The notes under the pieces: generated by a model
The model's input: only the letters and a program-made list of their open reading frames with translations
Told to the model about the DNA's origin: nothing
The model's database searches: none
Made by a program: the position numbers and the translations under genes
Assembly (NCBI RefSeq): GCF_900113865.1
Contig: NZ_FOQY01000029.1
Span: 50,803 to 114,802 of the forward strand
Length of the DNA: 64,000 nucleotides
Origin: Streptosporangium canum
GTDB lineage: Bacteria > Actinomycetota > Actinomycetes > Streptosporangiales > Streptosporangiaceae
Direction: 5' to 3'
Shown here: positions 28,538 to 38,873 of the stretch, one piece after another
Numbering within the stretch: the first letter of the stretch is position 1
Layout: each line of letters opens with the position of its first letter

Positions 28538-29590
28538 TTACCTCGGCATGGGCACCGCAACACCCAGATCCGGGATTTGCCGGGTCCTCAGTGGGTCGAG
28601 GACGTGCGCCGCGGCCTCCCGCGGGGTCCTGCCCCGGGCCGCCGCCGCGATCACCCCGCTGACCACGGCCGAGGCGAAGGAGGTCCCGCTCCAGTGCGCG
28701 TAACCCCGGAAGGCTCCGTGTTCGAGGAAGGAACTGGTCAGCCACTCGCCCCGGGCGCAGGCGTCCACCCACGGGCCGTACGCGGAGAAGGGGGCCCTGA
28801 CCTCCTCGGCCGTGTCCAGCGCGCCGACGGCGATCACCTCGGGCAGCGCCGCGGGCCAGAACGGGCGGTCCGAGGCCGTGTTGCCCGCGCAGGCGACCAC
28901 GGCGGTGGCGCTCAGCCCGGCCAGGGCGGTCTCCACCAGCGGCGAGGGGCGATCGTCGAAGGTGTGGCCGCCGAAGGAGAGGTTGAGGACCTGGGGCGGG
29001 TCGTCCCGCAGCCGGGTCAGGGCCCGCAGCAGCCCCGCCTCGTCCCCGGTGCCGTGGCTGTCCAGCACCCGCAGCGGGCGTACCCGCGCGCCGGGAGCCG
29101 AGCGCAGCACCAACCCGGCGACGAACGTGCCGTGCCCGGCCTGGGCGTCCAGTTCGCCGTCGCCGTCCGAGTCGGGCAGTTCGGCGGCCTCCCGCCGCTG
29201 CTCCAGGAACCAGGTCTGCGCCCGCCACCAGGGATGCGCGGTCAGGCCGGTGTCGGCCACGGCCACGGTCACCGCGTCCGCGGCCGCCTCGGGCGGGGGG
29301 AGGGGGTCGGCCGGAAAGGGGCGGGAGGCCGGGCCGCCGAAGAAGAGCGGCTGGCCCACCAGGACGTGGTTGGGGGAGGCGGGGTGGCCCTGGTCGCGCA
29401 CCGCCGTCACCAGATCGCAGACGTCCACGCCGGGCGAGAGCCGGATGCGGAAGATCCCGTCGACCTCGGCCACGGCGGTGGTCCACCGGGAGACGGCGGC
29501 CATCCCCGAGGCGTCGGTCAGCAGCTGGCCAGGCCTGATCAGCGCGGGTGCTCCGGGCACGGGCTCCACCCGTATGATGTCGGCGTCCAT
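28538..29590 (-). CDS. S8 (subtilisin) family serine peptidase, apparently cytoplasmic
   Basis: The product has 350 residues. The catalytic triad is Asp113 (VADTGL), His153 (GHGTFVAG) and Ser304 (SGTSFASA), with oxyanion-hole Asn237 in CAGN. There is no signal peptide or classical propeptide, so it should stay in the cytoplasm. It lies 61 bp upstream of the sigma factor start on the same strand and is probably cotranscribed with the sigma/CHAT genes. A Ca-binding-like SDGDGELDAQ stretch precedes the His motif. CGTCCAT marks the start at 29590 with GGAGGGCC upstream. Confidence 0.87.
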   Translation of the reverse strand: MDADIIRVEPVPGAPALIRPGQLLTDASGMAAVSRWTTAVAEVDGIFRIRLSPGVDVCDLVTAVRDQGHPASPNHVLVGQPLFFGGPASRPFPADPLPPPEAAADAVTVAVADTGLTAHPWWRAQTWFLEQRREAAELPDSDGDGELDAQAGHGTFVAGLVLRSAPGARVRPLRVLDSHGTGDEAGLLRALTRLRDDPPQVLNLSFGGHTFDDRPSPLVETALAGLSATAVVACAGNTASDRPFWPAALPEVIAVGALDTAEEVRAPFSAYGPWVDACARGEWLTSSFLEHGAFRGYAHWSGTSFASAVVSGVIAAAARGRTPREAAAHVLDPLRTRQIPDLGVAVPMPR

Positions 29591-29795
29591 CCGGCCCTCC
29601 GGGGTTGATCACCAGGTCGCTACGTCTTCTCTCCTCCGAGAATGCCCCGAGCCGGGCGCCCGCGGCACAACATCTCGGTATGACCCCCCTCTGGTGCGGC
29701 GTCACAACCGACGGTAGTCTCTCCTTCAGTCACTTGTGATCATCCTGGGACGAGGCCGTTGGGGAAGGCGCACCTCGTACGAAACGGGAGGTCCG

Positions 29796-30290
29796 GTGTC
29801 TGCTCGTGGCGTGCTTTACGTCCACTCAGCTCAGCCTGCGCTGTGCCCTCATATCGAATGGGCGGTCGCGGGTGTCCTTGGCGTACCCGTAGACCTGACC
29901 TGGACTCCGCAGCCTGCCGCGCCCGGCCACGTGCGCGCACAGGCCGAATGGGAGGCCCGTGTCGGGACCGCGGCTGCCATCACCTCGTCGTTGATGGGTT
30001 GGCAGCGTATCCGCTTCGAGATCACCGAGGACGCCTCACCGGGTGCCGACGGGTCCCGTCATGCCTACACCCCGTCCCTTGGCGCCTTCACGGCGGTGAT
30101 CGGGGCCTCGGGTGACATCCTGGTGCCCGAGGACCGGCTGCGCTCCGCCATGTTGATGGCGCGCCAGGGCCGCGTGGTGCTGGAGGAGGAGCTGGACCGC
30201 CTGCTCGGAAAACAGTGGGACGCCGAGCTTGAGTCGTTCCGCTACGCGGGGGAGGGCGCCCCGGTCCGCTGGCTGCACGCCGCGGTCTGA
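29796..30290 (+). CDS. DUF3145 family protein
   Basis: The product has 164 residues. VSARGVLYVHSAQPALCPHIEWAV at the start and LGAFTAVIGASGDILVPEDR in the middle are hallmarks of this actinobacterial family. GTG 29796 is preceded by GGGAGGTCC. No catalytic motif is evident; the function is unknown. Divergent from the S8 peptidase. Confidence 0.85.
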   Translation: MSARGVLYVHSAQPALCPHIEWAVAGVLGVPVDLTWTPQPAAPGHVRAQAEWEARVGTAAAITSSLMGWQRIRFEITEDASPGADGSRHAYTPSLGAFTAVIGASGDILVPEDRLRSAMLMARQGRVVLEEELDRLLGKQWDAELESFRYAGEGAPVRWLHAAV

Positions 30291-30744
30291 CCCGGGCGAC
30301 CCTCTCCGGATACGAAGACCTTCGAGCACGGAAGGAGAGTGCGCCCGCGCCCCGGCTCTGTCGCCTCGGGCCTGCCCGCACCCATGCGGCGCCGTCCCGC
30401 CCCGGGTCTGGCTCTGGCGGCGCCTCGTCCGCGAGTTCGGATGCCCGACGGGTCACCCGATGGTCCGTCCTACTTTCGGAGGAACCCCCTCCCGAGGATT
30501 CACCCTTCCTCGGGGTTCCCGGCTCTCGGGTCTTTCACCCTTTTTGAGGGCCTGAGTTTTGAGGGCCCGGGTACGCGTTCCGGGCGCCTCGGAACGGCTC
30601 CGGTACGGCTCTCCCGCCCTCTGTGGCAGACGGACCCGTGCTCCGGGGGTCACGCCCGTGCCGCGTCCCGGGGCGACGGCCCGCGCCGGGGAAAGCACGA
30701 CGCCCCCGCCGGCGGAGGGCCGGCGGGGGCGTCGCTGAAGCGGG
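30291..30744. other. 454-bp intergenic region between convergent genes
   Basis: No credible gene is present. There are G-rich and C-rich runs near 30480-30570 including TTTCACCCTTTTTGAGGG, which may end transcription of DUF3145. The strong hairpin at 30699-30733 lies at the right edge. Confidence 0.6.
30699..30733 (-). terminator. Terminator-like hairpin after accD
   Basis: The arms GACGCCCCCGCCGG (30699-30712) and CCGGCGGGGGCGTC (30720-30733) pair perfectly over 14 bp with a 7-nt loop, 11 bp beyond the accD stop codon. This is a very stable stem at the end of the fatty acid operon. Confidence 0.8.
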
Positions 30745-32166
30745 TCAGAGCGGGATGTTCCCGTGGGCGCCACGGGCCGGGGTGGCCTGGGCCAGGATCT
30801 TGGCGATGGCGCCGCGGGTCTCCTCGGGCTTGATGACCTCGTCCACCACGCCGAGCTCGATGGCCCGGTCGAGGCCGCCGGCGAGGATCTCGTGCTCCTC
30901 GGCGAGCCTGGCCTCCAGGGCCGCGCGCTCCTCCTCCGGTGCCGCCGCGAGCTCGCGGCGCTTGAGGATGCGGACCGCGGCGACCGCTCCCATGACCGCG
31001 ATCTGGGTGGTCGGCCAGCCGAAGACCCGGGTGGCGCCCAGCGAACGGGAGTTCATTGCGATGTAGGCGCCGCCGTACGCCTTGCGGGTCACCACCGTGA
31101 TCCGCGGCACGGAGGCCTCGGCGAAGGCGTGCAGGAGCTTGGCGCCGCGGCGGACCACGCCGTCGTGCTCCTGACCGACACCGGGGAGGTAGCCGGGGAC
31201 GTCCACCAGGACGACCAGCGGCACCCCGAAGGCATCGCACATCCGGACGAACCGGGCGGCCTTCTCGGCGGAGGCGGAGTCCAGGCAGCCGCCCAGGCGC
31301 ATGGGGTTGTTGGCGATCACGCCGATGGTCCGGCCTCCGAGACGGCCCAGCGTGGTGACGACGTTGGGTGCCCACTTGGGGTGCAGCTCGACGCCCGGCT
31401 CATCGAGCAGGCCCTTGACCAGCGGCTTGACATCGTAGGCGCGGCGGACGTTCTCCGGCAGCAGGCCGGAGAAGTCGACCTCCTCGATGTCGCCGCGGAC
31501 CCGGCCCTGGTGGCCCAGGAGCACCGCCAGGCGGCGGGCCTGGACGTAGGCCTCGGTCTCGTTCTTGGTGACGATGTGCACGACGCCGCTGCGCTTGCTG
31601 TGCGGCTCGGGGCCGCCGAGCGCGGCCATGTCGATCTGCTCACCGGTCACGCTGCGGACCACGTCGGGGCCGGTGACGAAGATGCGGCCCTCGTCGGCCA
31701 GGATCACGATGTCGGTCAGCGCCGGGCCGTACGCGGCGCCGCCGGCCGCGGGGCCGACCACCACCGACAGCTGCGGCACGACGCCGGAGGCCCGGGTCAT
31801 CGCGGCGAAGACACGGCCGACCGCGTGCAGCGACTCGACGCCCTCGGCCAGGCGGGCGCCGCCCGAGTGCCAGACGCCGATGACCGGGACCCGCTCGCGG
31901 ACCGCGACGTCGTAGGCGTGCACGATGTGCTCGCAGCCCTCGCTGCCCATCGCGCCGCCCTGGACACGGGCGTCGCTGACGAACACCACCACCGGCACGC
32001 CCTCCACGCGGCCCGTCGCGGCGAGCACGCCGCTGCGGTCCACGGGGGAGATCAGCTGGACCGAGCCCTCGTCGAGAAGGGCCGCGAGGCGCACCTGGGG
32101 ATCGCGAGGATCGTCAACCTCCTTGTCGGAGGCGTCGGTCACCACCCTGTTGTCGAGCACGGTCAT
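30745..32166 (-). CDS. accD: Acyl-CoA carboxylase carboxyltransferase (beta) subunit
   Basis: The product has 473 residues. Carboxyltransferase features include GGARLAEGVESLHAVG, GPAAGGAAYGPALTDI, and DVPGYLPGVGQEHDGVVRRGAKLL in the biotin-binding half. It transfers carboxyl from biotin to acetyl- or propionyl-CoA, making the malonyl- or methylmalonyl-CoA that FabD would use. ATG 32166 is preferred: GGGAG precedes it, while the longer frame to 32277 would overlap fabF. Thirteen bp separate it from fabF, so it is the last gene of the fab operon. No biotin carboxylase or epsilon gene is adjacent. Confidence 0.9.
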   Translation of the reverse strand: MTVLDNRVVTDASDKEVDDPRDPQVRLAALLDEGSVQLISPVDRSGVLAATGRVEGVPVVVFVSDARVQGGAMGSEGCEHIVHAYDVAVRERVPVIGVWHSGGARLAEGVESLHAVGRVFAAMTRASGVVPQLSVVVGPAAGGAAYGPALTDIVILADEGRIFVTGPDVVRSVTGEQIDMAALGGPEPHSKRSGVVHIVTKNETEAYVQARRLAVLLGHQGRVRGDIEEVDFSGLLPENVRRAYDVKPLVKGLLDEPGVELHPKWAPNVVTTLGRLGGRTIGVIANNPMRLGGCLDSASAEKAARFVRMCDAFGVPLVVLVDVPGYLPGVGQEHDGVVRRGAKLLHAFAEASVPRITVVTRKAYGGAYIAMNSRSLGATRVFGWPTTQIAVMGAVAAVRILKRRELAAAPEEERAALEARLAEEHEILAGGLDRAIELGVVDEVIKPEETRGAIAKILAQATPARGAHGNIPL

Positions 32167-32179
32167 CACTGGCTCCCTG

Positions 32180-33412
<1,233 letters not shown>

Positions 33413-33464
33413 GTTCTGCGCTCCTTGTGAATCGCGGGTCAAATCCGGGAAATCTTCAGACGTC

Positions 33465-33704
33465 TCAGTTCTGGATGAAGTTGATGACGTCCTTGACGGT
33501 CTTCAGGTGCTTGAGCTGCTCGTCCGGGATCTCGACGCCGAACTCGTCCTGGGCGGCGACGGCGATCTCGACCATGGACAGCGAGTCGATGTCGAGGTCG
33601 TCCACGAAGTTCTTCTCCGGGCTGACCTCGGAGGCCGGGATGCCGGTGATCTCGTTGATGATCTTGCCGATACCAGCGAGGATCTCCTGCTCGGTCAGAG
33701 CCAT
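33465..33704 (-). CDS. acpP: Acyl carrier protein
   Basis: The product has 79 residues. The phosphopantetheine attachment Ser is in DLDIDSLSMVE. Acidic four-helix protein that carries the growing acyl chain for FabH and FabF. ATG 33704 has AAGGAGAAC upstream. Placed between fabH and fabF in the canonical actinobacterial order. Confidence 0.93.
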   Translation of the reverse strand: MALTEQEILAGIGKIINEITGIPASEVSPEKNFVDDLDIDSLSMVEIAVAAQDEFGVEIPDEQLKHLKTVKDVINFIQN

Positions 33705-33742
33705 GTCGCTTGTTCTCCTTGGATTGGGTTTCTTCTTGTTCT

Positions 33743-33791
33743 GCACGGCCGGAGCCGTACAAGCTTTGTTCCGCACGGCCGGAGCCGTACA
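33743..33791. repeat. Two direct repeats with hairpin potential between fabH and acpP
   Basis: GCACGGCCGGAGCCGTACA occurs at 33743-33761 and 33773-33791, 30 bp apart. Each copy contains ACGGC/GCCGT arms able to form a small hairpin. They lie between the fabH stop and the acpP ribosome binding site and could tune relative expression by RNA structure or processing. Confidence 0.7.
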
Positions 33792-33795
33792 GGTC

Positions 33796-34752
33796 TCAGG
33801 GGACCTCGATGACCTGACCGGCGTAGGTCAGGCCGGCGCCGAAGCCCAGCAGCAGGGCGAGGTCGCCCGACCGGACTTCGCCGCGCTCGATCATCCGGGA
33901 CAGCGCCAGCGGGATCGAGGCCGCGGAGGTGTTGCCCGCCAGCACGATGTCCTTGGCGATGACGGCGTTGTCGGCGCCGAGCTTGCGTGCGATGGCCTCG
34001 ATGATGCGCAGGTTGGCCTGGTGGGGCACGAAGGCCGCGAGGTCGGCGGGGTCCACCCCGGCGCGCTCGCAGATCTCCTTGGCCACCGGGTGGAGCGCGG
34101 TGGTGGCCCAGCGGAACACGGTCTGGCCTTCCTGGTGCAGGAAGGAGTCACGGTCCTTGATGATGATCGCGTCGGACTTGTCGCCGGCGCTGCCCCACAC
34201 CACCGGGCCGATGCGGGGGGTGTCGGACGGGCCGACGACCGCGGCGCCCGCGCCGTCGGCGAAGATCACCGCGGTGGCCCGGTCGGTCCAGTCGATCCAC
34301 TGGGAGAGCTTCTCGGTGCCGATGACCAGCACGTTGGTGGCCGAGCCCGCGCGGACCGCGTCGTTGGCGACGGCCAGCGCGTAACAGAAGCCGGAGCAGG
34401 CGGTGTTCACGTCGAAGGCGCCGGGGGCGTCGATGCCGAGCCGGGTGGCCACCCGGCCGGCCGCGTTGGGGATCTGCGTCTCCAGCGTGCAGGTGGCGAC
34501 GATCACCAGGTCGATGTCGGTGACCGCCAGCCCGCTCGCGGCGAGGGCCTTGCCGCCCGCCTGAACGGCCAGGTCGATCTCGGACTCGCCCTCGGGGGCG
34601 ATCCGGCGCTCCTTGATGCCGACGCGGCTCTGGATCCACTCGTCGTTGGTCTCCATGGTCGCCGACAGATCGTCGTTGGTGACCACCTTGGACGGCTGAT
34701 AGTGGCCGAAGGCCAGGATCTTCGCGCCAGGAGCGCCATTCATGATCTTCAT
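33796..34752 (-). CDS. fabH: Beta-ketoacyl-ACP synthase III
   Basis: The product has 318 residues. It condenses a starter acyl-CoA with malonyl-ACP. The Cys-His-Asn triad is visible in NTACSGFCYALA, FVPHQANLRI and AGNTSAASI. In actinobacteria FabH often selects branched starters; the sequence alone does not settle this. GAGGAG precedes ATG 34752. Lies between fabD and acpP. Confidence 0.93.
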   Translation of the reverse strand: MKIMNGAPGAKILAFGHYQPSKVVTNDDLSATMETNDEWIQSRVGIKERRIAPEGESEIDLAVQAGGKALAASGLAVTDIDLVIVATCTLETQIPNAAGRVATRLGIDAPGAFDVNTACSGFCYALAVANDAVRAGSATNVLVIGTEKLSQWIDWTDRATAVIFADGAGAAVVGPSDTPRIGPVVWGSAGDKSDAIIIKDRDSFLHQEGQTVFRWATTALHPVAKEICERAGVDPADLAAFVPHQANLRIIEAIARKLGADNAVIAKDIVLAGNTSAASIPLALSRMIERGEVRSGDLALLLGFGAGLTYAGQVIEVP

Positions 34753-34826
34753 CCGTCGCTCACCACTCCTCGTTAGCTGCGGAGGCCGCTCGTGCCTCGT
34801 GGACCGCCGCGCTCACCGCACCGGCT

Positions 34827-35732
34827 TCACGCCGATCCACTGAGAACCCCGCGGGCCGCGTCCAGGTCGTCGGGGGTTTTCAGAGCGACGGTGGCCACCC
34901 CGCGCAGGGCTCGTTTGGCCAGGCCGGTGAGGGTGCCGCCGGGGACCAGCTCGATCATCGCGGTGACGCCCCGGTCGGCCATCGTGGCCATGCAGGCGTC
35001 CCAGCGTACCGGGTTGGCGACCTGGTTGATCAGACGCTCCACGAACTCGGCGCCGCTGGTGACCGCCGCGCCGTCCGCGTTGGACAGCAGGGTGGTGGAC
35101 GGGTCGCCGGGTGTGATGCCGGCGGCGGCCTTGCGCAGGTGGTCGACCGCGGGGGCCATGTGCACCGTGTGGAAGGCGCCGGCCACCGAGAGCGGGATCA
35201 GCCGGGCCCGCGCGGGCGGCTCGGCCCTGAAGGCCTCCAGCTGTGCCAGCGTGCCACCGGCCACGATCTGCCCGGCCCCGTTGATGTTGGCCGGGGTGAG
35301 ACCGTGCCCGGCGATGGCCGCCAGTACGTCCTCCTCGGCGCCGCCGAGGACGGCGACCATGCCCGTCTCGGTGACCGCGGCGGCCTTGGCCATGGCCTGG
35401 CCGCGCTCGCGGACGAGGGTCAGGGCCTGCTCGGGGGTGAGGACTCCGGCCAGGGCGGCGGCGGTCAGCTCCCCGACGCTGTGCCCGGCGACGATGGCGG
35501 GGGAGGCCCCGAGGACCTCCGCCACGGCCAGGCCGGCGGCCACGAGCAGTGGCTGGGCGACCGCGGTGTCACGGATCTCGTCCGCGCCGGCGGTGGTCCC
35601 GTAGGCGACCAGATCGAGGCCGACCAGGTCTGACCAAGCGGACAGGCGATCGGCCAGACCCGGTATTTCGAGCCATGGGGCGAGGAAGCCTGGGGTCTGG
35701 GCGCCTTGGCCCGGAGCGACGATGACGAGCAC
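34827..35732 (-). CDS. fabD: Malonyl-CoA:ACP transacylase
   Basis: The product has 301 residues. The nucleophile elbow is GHSVGE, the His partner is in GAFHTVHM, and the N-terminus IVAPGQGAQTPGFLAPW is typical. It loads malonyl groups onto AcpP. GTG 35732 is preferred over the longer frame because the protein then starts at the conserved VLVIVAPGQG; AGGCTGGA is a modest ribosome binding site. First gene of the fab operon, downstream of FasR. Confidence 0.92.
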   Translation of the reverse strand: MLVIVAPGQGAQTPGFLAPWLEIPGLADRLSAWSDLVGLDLVAYGTTAGADEIRDTAVAQPLLVAAGLAVAEVLGASPAIVAGHSVGELTAAALAGVLTPEQALTLVRERGQAMAKAAAVTETGMVAVLGGAEEDVLAAIAGHGLTPANINGAGQIVAGGTLAQLEAFRAEPPARARLIPLSVAGAFHTVHMAPAVDHLRKAAAGITPGDPSTTLLSNADGAAVTSGAEFVERLINQVANPVRWDACMATMADRGVTAMIELVPGGTLTGLAKRALRGVATVALKTPDDLDAARGVLSGSA

Positions 35733-35849
35733 GAAATCCAGCCTGCCCTGTAGGAGTCTGCTACCCGGATAAGGATACGAACGAACTTTATCCACACCTT
35801 TTTGTAGGAAGCCTACAGCGGAGGTTTCGCCGAGGTTAAGTAAGGACCT
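35733..35849 (-). promoter_or_regulatory. fab operon promoter region with palindrome TGTAGG-AAG-CCTACA
   Basis: The 117 bp between fasR and fabD contain a perfect 6-bp-arm palindrome at 35803-35817 and AT-rich stretches (ACGAACTTTATCCACACC). In Streptomyces coelicolor FasR binds and activates the fabD promoter; whether this palindrome is its site is my inference. Confidence 0.45.
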
Positions 35850-37115
35850 CTAGGTCACGATTGTTTCGGACAGGCGGCCGAGGATGAGTCCCACCTGCAG
35901 GGTGAAGGCGGAACGCCCCTCCGTGGGCTGGTATCCGGTCAGCTCGGTGATCTTACGCAGACGGTAGCGCACCGTGTTCGGATGCACGAAAAGCAGCCGG
36001 GCCGTGGCCTCCAGGGAGGTGCCCTGTTCGAGGTAGGTCGCGAGCGTGTCGAGAAGCGGCGTGCCCACCAGCGGAAGGTAGACGTTCTCCACCAACTGGC
36101 TCCTGGCGTCGGCGTCCCCGTCGATCGCGCGCTCGGCCAGCAGGTCCTCGGCGTGGACCGGCCGGGGCGCGTCCGGCCAGCCGCCGGCGGCCCGCAGGCC
36201 GGCGATCGCGGCCCGTGCCGAGCGCGCGGCCGCGTGCAGGTCGTTCACCTCGGGCCCGATCACGATCGGCCCCGGACCGAAGCGCGGCACCACGTGCCTG
36301 GCCGCGGCGCTGACGCTGTCGGCGCCGCCCACGATCACGATCAGCCGGTCGCCCTGGACCCCCGCCAGCATGTCCAGCCCGGACCTGCGGCCCCGGTCGC
36401 GCAGCCCGTCGATCACCGTCTGAGGGTCGTTGTCGGGCGTCTGCCCGGCCAGCACGACGACGGGGGAGGAGATCCAGCCGAGCGCCGCGGCCCACGAGTG
36501 CAGGCCGTCGTCGACCTCGCCCCGGACCAGCGCGTCCACGATCAGCGCCTCCAGCCGCGCGTCCCAGGCGCCCCGCGCCTCGGCCTCCCGCGCGTAGACC
36601 TGGGCGGCGGCGAACGCGACGTCGCGGGTGTAGCGGAGCATCGCCTGCTGGAGCTGGTCCTCCCCGCCGGGCGCGGCCAGATCCCCGGTCTGCGCCTCGA
36701 CCACCTCGACCACGATCCGTACGATGTCCACGGTCTGCTGCAGCGAGATGGAGCGCTTGAGCTCGCGGGGGGCGGTGCCGAAGAACTCGATGCTGGGGGT
36801 CGGACGGCCCTCCCCGGCGTGCTGGAACCACTCCACGAACGCGGCGATCCCCGCCTGGGCCACCAGCCCGACCCAGGACCTGTCCTCGGCGGACAGGGCG
36901 CGGAACCACATCAGCCGGTCTTCCATCCTCGCCATGGCGGCCGTGCCCAGCGTGCCCATGGCCCGCTCCAGCCTGCGCGTGGTGTCCTCCCTGACCCGGT
37001 CCGGGTCGGGCTCCCTCCTGGCGGGCTCCATCCCGCCGGGCTCGACCACGACGTCGCTGTGTCTGCTGCCTCGCTCGTTCCGCTCCCTCACGTCACTAAG
37101 AGTGCCAGGTCGCAT
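35850..37115 (-). CDS. fasR: PucR-type activator of fatty acid biosynthesis, FasR orthologue
   Basis: The product has 421 residues. The C-terminal PucR helix-turn-helix is seen in LEQGTSLEATARLLFVHPN followed by TVRYRLRKITELTG; the middle has a GGDEF-like effector domain. Position immediately upstream of fabD-fabH-acpP-fabF matches S. coelicolor fasR, which activates this operon and links membrane lipid to acetate supply (established there). The 5' end is uncertain: ATG 37115 lacks a ribosome binding site and in-frame GTG and ATG codons follow within 30 residues. Confidence 0.87.
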   Translation of the reverse strand: MRPGTLSDVRERNERGSRHSDVVVEPGGMEPARREPDPDRVREDTTRRLERAMGTLGTAAMARMEDRLMWFRALSAEDRSWVGLVAQAGIAAFVEWFQHAGEGRPTPSIEFFGTAPRELKRSISLQQTVDIVRIVVEVVEAQTGDLAAPGGEDQLQQAMLRYTRDVAFAAAQVYAREAEARGAWDARLEALIVDALVRGEVDDGLHSWAAALGWISSPVVVLAGQTPDNDPQTVIDGLRDRGRRSGLDMLAGVQGDRLIVIVGGADSVSAAARHVVPRFGPGPIVIGPEVNDLHAAARSARAAIAGLRAAGGWPDAPRPVHAEDLLAERAIDGDADARSQLVENVYLPLVGTPLLDTLATYLEQGTSLEATARLLFVHPNTVRYRLRKITELTGYQPTEGRSAFTLQVGLILGRLSETIVT

Positions 37116-37201
37116 GAGATGCGCCAGCCGCGGCGCCGGACAGGGTACGGGCTCTCGTTCTGTACGGTTCCGCGCACGGCCGGGCGCCGGAGGACCTCCG
37201 C

Positions 37202-37687
37202 TCAGATGACGGCGACGGCGGTGATCAGACCGATGACCAGGTGGGTTACCGCCAGCAGGCGTGCGCCGGGCTGGAGTTCGGGCTCGCTGACCAGGGCACG
37301 GACCGACATTCCGGCGATCTTGTCGAAGGCGATCATCGCCACCGTCTGTACGGCGATGCCCACCAGGCCGAAGACCGCGGTCGCGAGCAGGCCCTCGTGC
37401 AGGGCCCCGCCCGAGGACCAGATGGAGGCCGCGACGATGAGCCCGACGGCGGCCAGGCCGGAGGCGGTGAGCAGGGTGGCGTTGGGGTTGCGGTCGGACT
37501 TGATCAGGTGGCTGAGCTTGCCGGGGATGGCCATGTCGATCACGTAGAAGCCGATGATCAGCAGGATCACGCCGAGCGCGGCGTAGGCGGCGATGGCGAG
37601 CGCGCCGCGCCCAAGGGTCTCGGCCAGTGAGATCGTCTCGACGCCGATCGGGCTCGGGAGCGGGACGGGCTGGGGGGTGAGGGTCAT
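37202..37687 (-). CDS. DUF350 membrane protein (YjfL-like)
   Basis: The product has 161 residues. Four hydrophobic segments in two repeated pairs (ALAIAAYAALGVILLIIGFY, LTASGLAAVGLIVAA and two more) match DUF350. GGAG precedes ATG 37687. It follows the ATP-grasp gene by 15 bp; the same pairing occurs in the E. coli yjfK-yjfC and ygiBC neighbourhoods. A membrane-stress role is proposed for such modules but unproven. Confidence 0.85.
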   Translation of the reverse strand: MTLTPQPVPLPSPIGVETISLAETLGRGALAIAAYAALGVILLIIGFYVIDMAIPGKLSHLIKSDRNPNATLLTASGLAAVGLIVAASIWSSGGALHEGLLATAVFGLVGIAVQTVAMIAFDKIAGMSVRALVSEPELQPGARLLAVTHLVIGLITAVAVI

Positions 37688-37702
37688 GTGGTTCTCCAGG
37701 GT

Positions 37703-38863
37703 TCAGAGTTCGATGCGGTGCGGGACGAAGGACGACGTGTCGTCGGTGATGAACCCTGAGGTCTCACGGATGCCGACCCCGGCCGCCTCGTCGTGGATGA
37801 TCCAGGCGCCGAGCACGGGACGCCAGCCGTCGAAGACGGGCAGCGGCTGGAACTCCTGGTAGACGTGACCTTCGGCGCCGTAGCCGCCGGAGGTCTCGAC
37901 GCGGTCGCCCGGGGTGACGATCCGCATGTTCGCGCCCTCCCGGCCGAGCAGGGGCTTGGCGATGTGGGAGGCCATGTCGCGGGGGCCGTCGAGGTAGGCC
38001 GGCAGCAGGTTCGGATGGCCGGGATACAGCTCCCAGAGCACCGCGAGCAGCGCCTTGTTGGACAGCAGCATCTTCCAGAGCGGCTCGATCCAGGTCATCG
38101 AGACCTGCTGGCGCACCGCGCGGGCGCCGAACGGGTCGGCGACCGCCCACTCCCACGGGTACAGCTTGCAGAGCGAGCGGATCACCCGGCGCTCCATGTC
38201 GACGAACCGCAGGTTGAGGCTGTCCCAGCCGATGTCCTCCATGGCCACGGCGATCGTCTTCAGCCCCGCCTGGTCGGCGGTCTCCTGGAGGTAGGCGAGG
38301 GTCATCGCCTCCTCGCCGGTCTCGTCCATGTTGGTCCAGGCGAAGTGCGCCGGGCCGGTGGGCAGCCCGGCCGCTATCTGCTGCCACCGGTCGATCAGCC
38401 GCTCGTGGATGGAGTTCCACTGATCGTCGTCCGGGTAGCGGTCGCGCAGCCAGAACCACTGCACGACCGAGCTCTCCAGCAGGCTGGTCGGGGTGTCGGC
38501 GTTGTACTCCAGCAGCTTGGCGGGGCCGGTCCCGTCGTAGCGCAGGTCGAACCGGCCGAACAGGTGGGGGTCGCTCCGCTCCCAGGAGCGGGCGATCTCC
38601 GGGGCCGCCCATTCGGGGATGGCGAAGTCGGCGTAGCGGCTGTGCGCGACGACGTATTCCACCGCGTGCAGGCACATCCGGTGCAGCTCCTCGACCTGGT
38701 TCTCCAGGTCGAGGACCTCGTCCATCGTGAAGACGTACTGCACGCTCTCGTCCCAGTAGGGGCGGTCGAGGCCGTCGGGGTGGGCGGAACGGTGGTAGGC
38801 CAGGCCGTGGCTCTCGATGATGCTCTCCCAGCCGTCCCGGGGGAGTGAGGTTTCGCGTCTCAT
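37703..38863 (-). CDS. Glutathionylspermidine synthase family ATP-grasp enzyme (YjfC/YgiC-like)
   Basis: The product has 386 residues. It aligns with the C-terminal amide-ligase domain of glutathionylspermidine synthase: DLRYDGTGPAKLLEYNADTP and KPLLGREGANM with VYQEFQPLP toward the end. YgiC and YjfC lack spermidine synthase activity in E. coli, so the true product is unknown. ATG 38863 is preferred; GGGAG lies upstream and the previous gene stop is 10 bp away. Confidence 0.85.
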   Translation of the reverse strand: MRRETSLPRDGWESIIESHGLAYHRSAHPDGLDRPYWDESVQYVFTMDEVLDLENQVEELHRMCLHAVEYVVAHSRYADFAIPEWAAPEIARSWERSDPHLFGRFDLRYDGTGPAKLLEYNADTPTSLLESSVVQWFWLRDRYPDDDQWNSIHERLIDRWQQIAAGLPTGPAHFAWTNMDETGEEAMTLAYLQETADQAGLKTIAVAMEDIGWDSLNLRFVDMERRVIRSLCKLYPWEWAVADPFGARAVRQQVSMTWIEPLWKMLLSNKALLAVLWELYPGHPNLLPAYLDGPRDMASHIAKPLLGREGANMRIVTPGDRVETSGGYGAEGHVYQEFQPLPVFDGWRPVLGAWIIHDEAAGVGIRETSGFITDDTSSFVPHRIEL

Positions 38864-38873
38864 CTGTCCGGGC

